DNA of 64,000 nucleotides, taken from assembly GCA_945881965.1 (NCBI GenBank), contig CAMCVS010000002.1, positions 124,001-188,000 of the forward strand, in the 5' to 3' direction. Source of the DNA: Paracoccus haematequi (lineage in GTDB: Bacteria; Pseudomonadota; Alphaproteobacteria; Rhodobacterales; Rhodobacteraceae). Position numbers and translations under genes: made by a program. This document shows positions 8,242 through 15,783 of the stretch, piece by piece. Numbering within the stretch: position 1 is the stretch's first letter; each line of letters starts with the position of its first letter. A model generated the notes under the pieces. It was not told where the DNA came from. It was given only the letters and a program-made list of their open reading frames with translations, and made no database searches.

Positions 8242-8972
8242 TTGCGGTCCTCCGGGTGAATGCGATAGTGATAACTGCCGACAGGCGTCATGCCCAGCGC
8301 CGTGTAAAGCGCATTTCCGCCTGCATTGTCCTGCGCCACCACCAGCGATATCCAGTGACCGCCTTCCGCCACGGTCCAGCGCGCGGCGGCGGTCAGGGCA
8401 AAACCACCCATGCCCTGGCGGCGCTGATGCGGCAACACGGTCAGCGCGTGCAGCATCGCGATATCGCCCGCCAGCCCGACATAGCCCGCCGCGGCGGGGC
8501 TGTCGTTCAACCGGCCCAGGATCGAGGTCTTTGGGCAATCGGCACGGTCCATCACCGCGCGCCGTGCTGCCGTGATCCCGCCCTGTTCCCAGATGTCGAT
8601 CTGGATCGCCAGCGGTTCCCACAGGGTGAATGCGCAGACACGCGGCAGATCGCGCGCCGCCAGCATATCGGCAGGGGCAACAAAGAACGTCACCGGATCG
8701 GCCACGCGGTAACCCATCGCGGCCAGCCGCGCATCTAGGTCTGTCTCACCGTCGCGGATCAGAAACAGGCGCGGGCCGGTGCCGGTCATCGCGGCCTCTG
8801 CGGCCTTTACCGCCGCTTGCCCCGGATCGCCCGCGATCAGCAGCGAGGCGGCATTGACCCGCCCTCCCGCACCCGCCGCGCGGCGCAGCCGGAACGGGCC
8901 GACTTCACGCACCGTCAACGGCGGCCAGGTGACGTCGATCACGTCATACAGATCGGCGGCTGTTGGCATCAT
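8238..8972 (-). CDS. GNAT-family N-acetyltransferase
   Basis: A 244-residue acetyltransferase. The C-terminal half carries the GNAT core: VGLAGDIAMLHALTVLPHQRRQGMGG gives the acetyl-CoA pyrophosphate-binding loop (Q/R-x-x-G-x-G/A) near residues 180-190, and DNAGGNALYTALGM gives the following helix and strand. The N-terminal half is a degenerate second GNAT-like region. The acceptor is unknown. Both ends overlap neighbours by 4 bases, so it is co-translated with the CinA-like gene upstream and the AhpD-like gene downstream. Confidence 0.85.
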   Translation of the reverse strand: MMPTAADLYDVIDVTWPPLTVREVGPFRLRRAAGAGGRVNAASLLIAGDPGQAAVKAAEAAMTGTGPRLFLIRDGETDLDARLAAMGYRVADPVTFFVAPADMLAARDLPRVCAFTLWEPLAIQIDIWEQGGITAARRAVMDRADCPKTSILGRLNDSPAAAGYVGLAGDIAMLHALTVLPHQRRQGMGGFALTAAARWTVAEGGHWISLVVAQDNAGGNALYTALGMTPVGSYHYRIHPEDRK

Positions 8973-9691
8973 GCCGGGAACAACGCGGCAAGTTCCGCCA
9001 GCGCCGCCTCGACCCGCGCGCCATCGGTGCCCCGGATCACGATGTTGGTGCCATAGGCCCCGTCGCGCTGAAACGGGTATGACCCCATCGACAGGTCGGT
9101 GTAGCGCGCGGCCAAGGCGCCCAGCCCCTCGGCAATCTCGCCCTCGCCGCGCATCAGGCGCAGGGTCTGCGACAACAGCGGCGCACCGCCCGTCAGCGTC
9201 GGCAGCACGGACGCCACCATCGCCTGAAACACGGTCGGCACCCCCGCCATCACATGCACGTTCCGCAGCGTGAACCCCGGCGCAATCGACACCGGGTTGT
9301 CGATCAGGGTCGCCCCATCGGGGATGCGCGCCATCCGCTGCCGCGCGGCGTTGAACTCCAGCCCCTGACGCGCGTAATGCGCCGCCAACAGCACGCGGGC
9401 ATCATCGCGGATGTCGATGCCCGCGCCAAACGCCGCCGCGATGCAGTCGGCGGTGATATCATCATGCGTCGGCCCGATGCCCCCGCTGGTGAACACATGG
9501 TCATATCCCGCCGCCAGCGCCTGCACCGCCGCCACAATCGCAGGCGCATCATCGGCCACCATGCGCACCTCGGATAGGGTGATGCCATGCTTGGTCAATT
9601 CCTGCGCCAGATGGTGCATATTGCTGTCGCGGGTGCGGCCCGACAGGATTTCATCGCCGATGACAAGCATCGCAGCAGTCGGGTTGGCCAT
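8969..9691 (-). CDS. CinA N-terminal (MoaB/Mog-like) domain protein
   Basis: A 240-residue molybdopterin-binding-type protein related to the N-terminal half of CinA (nicotinamide-nucleotide recycling/competence-damage protein). It opens with AAMLVIGDEILSGRTRDSN and has the MoCF-fold signature TSGGIGPTHDDITADCIAAA near residue 70. The C-terminal PncC amidase domain of full-length CinA is absent. It is the first gene of the minus-strand operon with GNAT, AhpD-like and OmpA-like genes. The reaction (ADP-ribose pyrophosphatase or other) is not certain for stand-alone forms. Confidence 0.85.
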   Translation of the reverse strand: MANPTAAMLVIGDEILSGRTRDSNMHHLAQELTKHGITLSEVRMVADDAPAIVAAVQALAAGYDHVFTSGGIGPTHDDITADCIAAAFGAGIDIRDDARVLLAAHYARQGLEFNAARQRMARIPDGATLIDNPVSIAPGFTLRNVHVMAGVPTVFQAMVASVLPTLTGGAPLLSQTLRLMRGEGEIAEGLGALAARYTDLSMGSYPFQRDGAYGTNIVIRGTDGARVEAALAELAALFPA

Positions 9692-9835
9692 GGGTGCGGT
9701 CCTTTTGCGTCACATTGCGCCGGGTATAGGCCCCGCAGGCTGCGCTTTCAAATCCTGTTGACACGCCCCCCTCTGGCCATCGCGCGCAAATGGGCCTAGT
9801 TTCGGGGAAATGCATTTTGACAAAGGCGCGCGCGC

Positions 9836-10678
9836 GTGAACGACCAGCATAACGGACGCCTGACCCGTGAGGGAATCCGCATTCACGACGCCGCCGAATT
9901 TGACGGCATGCGCCGTGCCGGACGGATTGCGGCGGAAATCCTGGACGAGATCGCGCCGCATGTGTTCCCCGGCCAGACCACCGGCGAGATTGACCGCATC
10001 ATCACCGCCATGGTGGCGGCCAAGGGTGCAGTGTCGGCCACGATCGGCTACAAGGGTTATCAGCACGGGTCGTGTATTTCGATCAACCATGTGGTCTGCC
10101 ACGGTATTCCCGGACCCAAGGTGCTGAAGGACGGCGATATCCTGAACATCGACGTGACCGTGATCCTGAACGGCTGGTTCGGCGATACCAGCCGGATGTA
10201 TGTCGCGGGCAAACTGCCGCGCAAGGCGGAACGCCTGATCGAAGTGACACATGACGCGCTGATGCTGGGGATCGAGGCGGTGCGCCCCGGTGCCACCTTT
10301 GGCGATATTGGCCACGCGATCCAGAGCTATGTGGAAAGTCACCGCATGTCAGTGGTGCGCGATTTCTGCGGGCACGGGTTGGGCCGGGTCTTTCATGCGC
10401 CGCCCAACGTGCTGCATTATGGCCGCCCCGGCACGGGGCCTGTTCTTGAAGAAGGCATGTTCTTTACCATTGAGCCGATGGTGAACCTTGGCCGCCCCGA
10501 GACAAAGACCCTGTCCGATGAATGGACCGCCGTCACCCGCGACAAATCGCTGTCGGCGCAGTTTGAACATTCGGTGGGTGTCACCGCGACGGGGGTCGAG
10601 ATTTTCACACTCTCGCCCGCCGGTCTGTTTCACCCGACCTATGCCCGCGACGCGGCCACGCCTCACTCCACCGCGTAA
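9836..10678 (+). CDS. map: methionine aminopeptidase, type I
   Basis: Removes the N-terminal methionine from nascent proteins. The pita-bread fold supplies all five metal ligands: Asp in NIDVTVILNGWFGDTS (two), His in CGHGLGRVFH, Glu in FTIEPMV, and Glu in QFEHSVGV near the C-terminus. It is 280 residues, slightly longer than E. coli MetAP, with extra residues at the C-terminus. The start is a GTG at 9836 without a strong ribosome site; a TTGACA at 9758-9763 could be a -35 box. The 3' end overlaps the convergent DUF3237 gene by 16 bases. Confidence 0.95.
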   Translation: MNDQHNGRLTREGIRIHDAAEFDGMRRAGRIAAEILDEIAPHVFPGQTTGEIDRIITAMVAAKGAVSATIGYKGYQHGSCISINHVVCHGIPGPKVLKDGDILNIDVTVILNGWFGDTSRMYVAGKLPRKAERLIEVTHDALMLGIEAVRPGATFGDIGHAIQSYVESHRMSVVRDFCGHGLGRVFHAPPNVLHYGRPGTGPVLEEGMFFTIEPMVNLGRPETKTLSDEWTAVTRDKSLSAQFEHSVGVTATGVEIFTLSPAGLFHPTYARDAATPHSTA

Positions 10679-11133
10679 AGCGATATGATGACCTGCCCCG
10701 CCCGCCGTGCCCCCGTGCCGCAAAACAGGGTGCGGTTGACCCAGTCATAGCGCGGATCGCCGGTTTCCAGCCGCGCCTGCGTGCGCATGTAATAGGCGGA
10801 ATGGGGCACATCCTCGCCGCGCGCGATGGCGGCGATCACCTCGGCGGGACCGTGGCGATAGCCGTAATTGCGGATTTCAATCGTGGCCCCGTCATAGGTT
10901 TCCAACGCATAGCGGGTGTCCAGTTCGGCCACGCCATTGGCCCAGATCGTCTGCCAATCCGCCCCAAGGTTCAGGATGCGGCCCGACAGGCGCGGTCCTG
11001 TCACCGTGCCGCCGATTATCGGGATGATCCGGCGCAACCCGGCATTGCCCGGCCCCATGGTGCGGATCGGGTCCAGATCGACGAACAGGTCGCAGACGTG
11101 GTTCAGGGCAGGGGCGGCAAAGCTGGCGGTCAT
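10663..11133 (-). CDS. DUF3237-family protein
   Basis: A 156-residue cytosolic protein matching, as I recall it, the DUF3237 family: small beta-barrel proteins with LFVDLDPIRTMGPGNAGLRRIIPI at the front, GGTVTGPRLSG in the middle and YYMRTQARLETGDPRYDWVNR near the end. The function is not established; relatives are often found near aromatic or lipid catabolism. CCGGAGGACCAG just before the ATG at 11133 fixes the start; the much longer open frame upstream has no ribosome site. The 3' end overlaps map by 16 bases on the other strand. Confidence 0.82.
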   Translation of the reverse strand: MTASFAAPALNHVCDLFVDLDPIRTMGPGNAGLRRIIPIIGGTVTGPRLSGRILNLGADWQTIWANGVAELDTRYALETYDGATIEIRNYGYRHGPAEVIAAIARGEDVPHSAYYMRTQARLETGDPRYDWVNRTLFCGTGARRAGQVIISLYAVE

Positions 11134-11278
11134 CTGGTCCTCCGGGGTTTGCCGCAGCATAGCGGCGCAAGCGCGGCGGAAAAGCCCTGCGGTTGACAGT
11201 TCGGCGCTGCGCGGCAGATTGAGCGTCAGGGGGATTGAGGATGCACCGAGGCACCATGATTTGTCGCGACGCGGCGGC

Positions 11279-11581
11279 ATGACCGACATCGCCGCGCATA
11301 TCAGCGCCTTGGTCACGGCAGAGGTCGCGGCGCATACCGGGCACCCTGACACGCTGGCGCATTTTCTGGCTCTGCGGGTGGCGCGCCCCCGCGCGGTCAG
11401 CGTGCAGTTTGCTGGCGGCATCATGCAGACCTGCTGGACGGTGACGCGGTCGGACGGGTGTTATCAGGTGATCTATATGCCGGACGCGGGCTATTTCAGC
11501 CTCTGTGTCGGATCGGATTTCGGCCCCTTGGACATCGGCGTGCATGGCGGCGCGATCCAGTGTTTTTCGGCGGTGGTTTAG
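11279..11581 (+). CDS. uncharacterised 100-residue protein
   Basis: Small soluble protein that I do not recognise. The N-terminal half is helical (MTDIAAHISALVTAEVAAHTG) and the C-terminal half beta-rich with three cysteines (QTCWTV, FSLCVG, IQCFSAVV). The open frame runs several hundred bases further upstream, but that part is antisense to the DUF3237 gene; the ATG at 11279 is the first after it. No clear Shine-Dalgarno sequence. The stop overlaps the convergent MarR gene by 4 bases, the tight packing typical of real genes here, so I consider it coding with moderate confidence. Confidence 0.55.
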   Translation: MTDIAAHISALVTAEVAAHTGHPDTLAHFLALRVARPRAVSVQFAGGIMQTCWTVTRSDGCYQVIYMPDAGYFSLCVGSDFGPLDIGVHGGAIQCFSAVV

Positions 11582-12036
11582 ACCGCTGCGGGGTCGTCTG
11601 CCGCGCGCGGATGATTATCCGCCAGCCGCTGCAACAGCGCGGTCAGCGTGGCGCGGTCGGCCTCTGACAACCCGGCACACAGCGTGTCCTGCACCCGCGC
11701 AATGGTGCCCTGCACCCGCGCCAGCACATCCGCCCCCGAATCGGTCAGAGTCAGCACCCGCGCGCGGCGATCCGTCTGCGACACCTGCCGCGCCACCAGC
11801 CCCTTGTCCACCAGCCGGTCGATGACGCCGCCGATCGTGGCGCGGTCCACGGCGGCGCGGGCCGACACGCTGGCCTGATCCAGACCCGGTTCCCCCGCGA
11901 TGGCCGACAGGGCTGCGAACTGAAACGGTGTCAGATCAAGCCCTTGCCGCGCCATTTCCTGCGCAAAGATCGCCGTCGAGGCTTGATGCGCGCGGCGGAT
12001 CAGGTGGCCGGGCATGGCGCGGAAACTGTCGTTCAC
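11578..12036 (-). CDS. MarR-family regulator divergent from the gentisate operon
   Basis: MarR-type repressor, 152 residues from the GTG at 12036 or 145 from the ATG at 12015. The winged helix covers about residues 55-115 (GLDQASVSARAAVDRATIGG then VIDRLVDKGLVARQ) with the wing DRRARVLTLTDSG. It is transcribed divergently from the gentisate dioxygenase gene across a 211-base gap that contains two GACC/GGTC dyads, so it most likely represses the gentisate genes and itself, with an aromatic acid or its thioester as likely effector. An open frame reaching 12180 would run through the promoter region and is not favoured. Confidence 0.88.
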   Translation of the reverse strand: MNDSFRAMPGHLIRRAHQASTAIFAQEMARQGLDLTPFQFAALSAIAGEPGLDQASVSARAAVDRATIGGVIDRLVDKGLVARQVSQTDRRARVLTLTDSGADVLARVQGTIARVQDTLCAGLSEADRATLTALLQRLADNHPRAADDPAAV

Positions 12037-12061
12037 TTTTGTTTTGCCTTTGCACAAATGT

Positions 12062-12195
12062 GACCATACGGTCGGTTTTAACCTGTTGACAGGGGGGCCC
12101 TCCTGTTTGCTATGGTTCATAACAAAACCGGCGCAAAGAACCGCGCTGCCAGACGACCGGCGCAAATGGTAAGTATTCATTCTATTTGACCGGTC
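12062..12195. promoter_or_regulatory. divergent marR/gentisate promoter region with two GACC/GGTC dyads
   Basis: Two inverted repeats share the same half-site: GACC-ATAC-GGTC at 12062-12073 and GACCGGTC at 12188-12195. The second overlaps a -35-like TTGACC at 12186-12191 reading towards the gentisate operon. Between them, TTGACA at 12086-12091 followed by TGCTAT or TATGGT about 17-19 bases later is a plausible promoter on the plus strand. The layout fits MarR operators controlling both divergent genes; which repeat serves which promoter is inference. Confidence 0.5.
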
Positions 12196-12247
12196 GGACT
12201 ATGATATGTATGCGTCTTATATCCGGGGACGCAACAGGGAGGTGAGG

Positions 12248-13285
12248 ATGTCGCAGCAACTGGGCACGCTGGAAGAGCTGCCGCAGGACTATCGTGACGC
12301 CATGGCGGCGGCAGGGGTCGCGCCGTTGTGGCCGATGATGCGCAAGGTGCTGCCCCATGGCCGCCCCGCGCCGCAGACCAAACCCAGCTATTGGAATTTT
12401 TCCGCGCTGCGCCCGTTGCTGCTGCGCGCGGGCGAACTGACCCCGGTCGAAAAGGCCGAGCGCCGCGTGCTGGTCATGTCGGATCAGGGGCGTGGCACCG
12501 GCGCGATGCAGGCGACCTCGTCGATCTATATCGGGATGCAACTGCTGTTGCCCGGCGAAACCGCGCCCGCGCATCGCCATACGCCCTCTGCCGCGCGGAT
12601 CATCGTCGAGGGCAAGGGCGGCTATACGGTGGTGGATGGTGAAAAGCTGCCAATGCACCGGGGCGATCTGGTGCTGACGCCGGGTGGCGATTGGCACGAT
12701 CACGGCCATGACGGGGATGAACCCGTGATCTGGCTGGATGCGCTGGACCTGCCGCTATTCGTCTATCTGGAAGGGTCTTATGCCGTCGAGGCCCCGTTGC
12801 AGGCACAGCGCAACCGGCCTGATGCCGCGCTGGTCGAATATGCCGCTGCCGGTCTGGTGCCGTCGCGGCGCGCCCGCACGGCGCGGCGCTATCCGATGAC
12901 GCGGTTCCCCTGGGACCGGACCGAAGCCGCGTTGCGCCAGATGGCCGCCTATACCGATGGCGCGGTCGAGATGGATTACATCAACCCCGAAACCGGCAGT
13001 GATGTGTTGCCCACCATAGGCTTCACCGCGATGATGCTCCGCCCCGGCGAAACGGTGCGGCCGGTGCTGACCTCGGACAGTTCGGTGTTCCATGTCATCG
13101 GCGGGCAGGGGACCAGCGTTGTCGATGGCGTGACCTTTGACTGGGCCGCGAAAGACACCTTTACCGCGCCGGTGTTCGCCACTGTTGATCACACCAACAC
13201 CGGAACCGAGCCCGCTTTCCTGATCCGGGTGCACGACCGCCCGTTGCAGGAAAAGTTGGGCTATTACGAGGAACGCGCGCGATGA
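12248..13285 (+). CDS. gentisate 1,2-dioxygenase
   Basis: Bicupin Fe(II) ring-cleavage dioxygenase converting gentisate to maleylpyruvate. It has 345 residues, the usual length. The first cupin has the metal-binding HRHTPSAARII near residues 109-119 and the second histidine region DWHDHGHDG near 150; the C-terminal cupin (FTAMMLRPGETVRP, SSVFHVIGGQGTSVV) is degenerate as in the family. GGGAGGTGAGG precedes the ATG. It is the first gene of a gentisate operon; the stop overlaps the hydrolase start by four bases. Confidence 0.93.
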   Translation: MSQQLGTLEELPQDYRDAMAAAGVAPLWPMMRKVLPHGRPAPQTKPSYWNFSALRPLLLRAGELTPVEKAERRVLVMSDQGRGTGAMQATSSIYIGMQLLLPGETAPAHRHTPSAARIIVEGKGGYTVVDGEKLPMHRGDLVLTPGGDWHDHGHDGDEPVIWLDALDLPLFVYLEGSYAVEAPLQAQRNRPDAALVEYAAAGLVPSRRARTARRYPMTRFPWDRTEAALRQMAAYTDGAVEMDYINPETGSDVLPTIGFTAMMLRPGETVRPVLTSDSSVFHVIGGQGTSVVDGVTFDWAAKDTFTAPVFATVDHTNTGTEPAFLIRVHDRPLQEKLGYYEERAR

Positions 13286-13974
13286 CACCCTTGTTCGATC
13301 TGCCCCCCCATCCGCAGGTGCCCGTTGTTGGGATGGACGCCACGTTCCCGGTGCGGCGCATCTTTTGCGTGGGCCGCAACTATGCCGCCCATGCCGCCGA
13401 AATGGGCCATGAGGTGGACCGCGAAGCACCGTTTTATTTCACCAAGACGCCATCCGCGACCGTCTTGACCAGCGCCACCATCCCTTATCCGCCGGGCACC
13501 AGCGACTATCATCACGAGATGGAACTGGTCGTTGCCATCGGCGCACCCGCGTTCCGCATCGCCAGGGATGACGCGATGTCGGTGGTGTTCGGCTATGCCT
13601 GTGGCCTCGACATGACGCGGCGGGATTTGCAGCAAGAGGGCAAGGACAAGCGCCGCCCTTGGGATCTGGGCAAGGATTTCGAAAACTCCGCTGTGATTGC
13701 CCCGATCACGCCTGCTGCCGGATTTGCCGTGGGTAATCAGGCGATTGCCATGACGGTGAACGGCGCGTCGCGCCAGACCGCCACGCTGGACGAATTGATC
13801 TGGTCGATCCCCGAAATCATCAGCCACCTGTCGGGCTATTATCACCTGCAACCCGGCGACCTGATCTATACCGGCACGCCTGCGGGTGTGGGCGCGGTGG
13901 TGGCGGGGGATCATATTCATGGCACCATCGCAGGGCTGACGCCGATTGACCTGACAATTGGGCAGCCGGAATGA
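13282..13974 (+). CDS. fumarylpyruvate hydrolase (FAH family)
   Basis: A 230-residue fumarylacetoacetate-hydrolase fold enzyme. In gentisate operons this splits fumarylpyruvate into fumarate and pyruvate. Visible family motifs: RIFCVGRNYAAHAAEMG, FYFTKTPSA, the metal-binding YHHEMELVVAIG, GYACGLDMTRRDLQ, KDFENSAVIAP, and GDLIYTGTPAGVG. The length is that of the short FAH proteins such as NagK. ATGA overlaps at both ends couple it to the dioxygenase and the isomerase, which sets the substrate by context. Confidence 0.92.
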   Translation: MTPLFDLPPHPQVPVVGMDATFPVRRIFCVGRNYAAHAAEMGHEVDREAPFYFTKTPSATVLTSATIPYPPGTSDYHHEMELVVAIGAPAFRIARDDAMSVVFGYACGLDMTRRDLQQEGKDKRRPWDLGKDFENSAVIAPITPAAGFAVGNQAIAMTVNGASRQTATLDELIWSIPEIISHLSGYYHLQPGDLIYTGTPAGVGAVVAGDHIHGTIAGLTPIDLTIGQPE

Positions 13975-14612
13975 AATACTGGGGCTATTTCCGGTCGTCA
14001 TCCTCCTATCGCTGCCGGATCGCCTTCGGCCTGAAAGGTGTCGCGCCGGATTTCGTCCCGGTGCATCTGCGGCTGGGCGGGCAGAAAGCCCCCGAATTTG
14101 CTGCCGTGAACCCGCAACAATTGTTGCCCGCGCTGGAAACCGACGCGGGCGATGTGCTGATCCAGTCGCTGGCGATTCTGGAATGGCTGGACGAGACGAT
14201 CCCGACGCCGCCGCTGCTGCCCTCTGACCCGCTGACGCGGGCGCATGTGCGCGGTTTTGCGCAGGTGATCGCCTGCGAAATCCACCCGCTGCAAAACCTG
14301 CGGGTGCTGGCGTATTTGCGCGGCCCGCTGGCGCAGCCCGAGGATGCGGTGCAGGCCTGGCTTGCGCGTTGGATCACCGATGGCCTGACCGCCTGCGAAG
14401 GGCTGTTGGCGCGGCGGCCTGTCACGCGGTTCGCCTTTGGCGATACGCCGGGATTGGCGGACATATGCCTGATTCCGCAAGTGTTTTCGGCACAGCGGTT
14501 TGGGGTTGATACTTCGCACCTGCCGCGTATCAATGCGATTTATGAACAGTGTCAACTAATTTCCGCCTTTGCCGACGCGCATCCGCGCCAGCAACCGGAT
14601 TGGGAGCCGTAA
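13971..14612 (+). CDS. maleylpyruvate isomerase (zeta-class GST)
   Basis: A 213-residue glutathione S-transferase of the zeta class. The N-terminal thioredoxin-like domain has the active-site motif SSSSYRCRIAF (residues 9-19) in place of the more usual SSxSxRVRIA, and QSLAILEWLDE for glutathione binding; a helical C-terminal domain follows. Zeta GSTs isomerise maleylacetoacetate or maleylpyruvate to the fumaryl form. Being third in the gentisate operon, after a dioxygenase and a fumarylpyruvate hydrolase, it is most likely the maleylpyruvate isomerase that links them. Confidence 0.9.
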   Translation: MKYWGYFRSSSSYRCRIAFGLKGVAPDFVPVHLRLGGQKAPEFAAVNPQQLLPALETDAGDVLIQSLAILEWLDETIPTPPLLPSDPLTRAHVRGFAQVIACEIHPLQNLRVLAYLRGPLAQPEDAVQAWLARWITDGLTACEGLLARRPVTRFAFGDTPGLADICLIPQVFSAQRFGVDTSHLPRINAIYEQCQLISAFADAHPRQQPDWEP

Positions 14613-14678
14613 CGCATCAGAATCAGCCCGAGACGCGGGAATCGCGCCGGGTCCATGTCGCACTGGGAGGATACCGAC

Positions 14679-15716
14679 ATGACTGCAAGACGGACGTTGT
14701 TGAAGGGAATTGCCACCGCCGCCGTGCTGGCCGCGTGGGCAGGGACAGCACTGGCGCAGGAGGTGACGCTCAAGCTGCACCAGTTTCTGCCCGCGCAGGC
14801 CAATGTGCCCAAGCTGGTGCTGGATGTCTGGGCCGACAAGGTCGAGGCGGACAGCAAAGGCCGGATCAAGATCGACCGCTTTGCGGCGATGGCGCTGGGA
14901 GGCAAGCCCCCGGAACTGATTGATCAGGCGATTGACGGGGTGGCCGATGTGGTCTGGGCGGTGAACGGGTTCACGCCGGGCCGGTTCCCGCGCACCGAGG
15001 TGTTCGAATTGCCCTTTATGGTCAAGGACGCCCGCGCCGCGTCTGCCGCCTATTGGCAGATGTTCGATGCCCACATGAAAGACACCGATTTCAAGGATGT
15101 CAAAATCCTGGCGACCTGGGTGCATGGCCCCGGCATGTTGCACACCAAGAAACCCGTCGCCAAACCCGCCGATCTGGCGGGGATGAAAATTCGCGGCGGG
15201 TCGCGCATGGTCAACCAGTTGCTGGAAAAGCTGGGCGCGGTGCCGGTGGGCCTGCCGGTGACAGCGATCCCGGAATCACTGTCCAAGGGCGTGATCGACG
15301 GCACCACCATCCCGTGGGAGGTGACGACATCGTTGAAGGTGCAGGAACTGGTCGGCAACCACACCGAATTTGACGGCGGCGCGATCTATAACCTGACCTT
15401 CGTGCTGGCGATGAACCGCGCGAAATATGACGCGATGCCCGATGACCTGAAGGCGGTGATCGACGCCAATTCGGGCCTTGACCTGTCGGTGTTCGCGGGC
15501 GGCACGCAGGCCGATGCCGATGGCCCCGCGCGGCAGATCGCCGTGGATCGTGGCAATACCATCGTCACCATCAGCGCGGAGGATGCGAAAGCCTGGGCTG
15601 ATATCGCCCAGCCCGTCTATGATGCCTGGATTGCCGACATGAAAACCAAAGGCATCGACGGGCAGGCCCTGATCGACGAGGCGCGCATGCTGATGGCGGC
15701 TTACAAGGCCAACTGA
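14679..15716 (+). CDS. dctP: TRAP transporter solute-binding protein, copy 1
   Basis: Periplasmic DctP-family binding protein of 345 residues with a signal peptide (RRTLLKGIATAAVLAAWAG, cleavage after ALA). The conserved TRAP arginine region is WVHGPGMLHTKKPVAKPADL..MKIRGGSRMVNQLL near residue 170-190. GGGAGG 8 bases upstream sets the start; the frame opens 24 bases earlier without better support. It is followed by a second paralogue, DctQ and DctM. Between the gentisate and hydroxycinnamate genes, an aromatic acid is the likely ligand, as known for some TRAP binding proteins. A hairpin follows the stop. Confidence 0.9.
   Translation: MTARRTLLKGIATAAVLAAWAGTALAQEVTLKLHQFLPAQANVPKLVLDVWADKVEADSKGRIKIDRFAAMALGGKPPELIDQAIDGVADVVWAVNGFTPGRFPRTEVFELPFMVKDARAASAAYWQMFDAHMKDTDFKDVKILATWVHGPGMLHTKKPVAKPADLAGMKIRGGSRMVNQLLEKLGAVPVGLPVTAIPESLSKGVIDGTTIPWEVTTSLKVQELVGNHTEFDGGAIYNLTFVLAMNRAKYDAMPDDLKAVIDANSGLDLSVFAGGTQADADGPARQIAVDRGNTIVTISAEDAKAWADIAQPVYDAWIADMKTKGIDGQALIDEARMLMAAYKAN
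14757..14837 (+). repeat. near-identical tract shared by the two dctP paralogues (copy A)
   Basis: These 81 bases encode 27 residues that are identical in the second dctP at 15853-15933. By eye only five bases differ, all at third positions, whereas the rest of the two proteins is roughly two-thirds identical. The tract begins at the expected signal-peptide cleavage site. Confidence 0.85.
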
Positions 15717-15727
15717 TCTTACCACAC

Positions 15728-15750
15728 ACCGGGGGCGGGAGGCCCCCGGT
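15728..15750 (+). promoter_or_regulatory. intercistronic hairpin between the two dctP genes
   Basis: ACCGGGGG (15728-15735) pairs perfectly with CCCCCGGT (15743-15750) around a 7-base loop, with no T-run after it. It lies between the stop of the first dctP and GGAGG of the second, so it is more likely an mRNA-stability or partial-attenuation element than a full terminator. Confidence 0.65.
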
Positions 15751-15783
15751 GAACAACCGCAATCTTTCAGGGAGGAAAGAGAA

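Noticed and set aside
12037-12180. 48-codon N-terminal extension of the MarR gene
   Set aside because: It would translate the divergent promoter and dyads; MarR homologues begin near the GTG at 12036 or the ATG at 12015.
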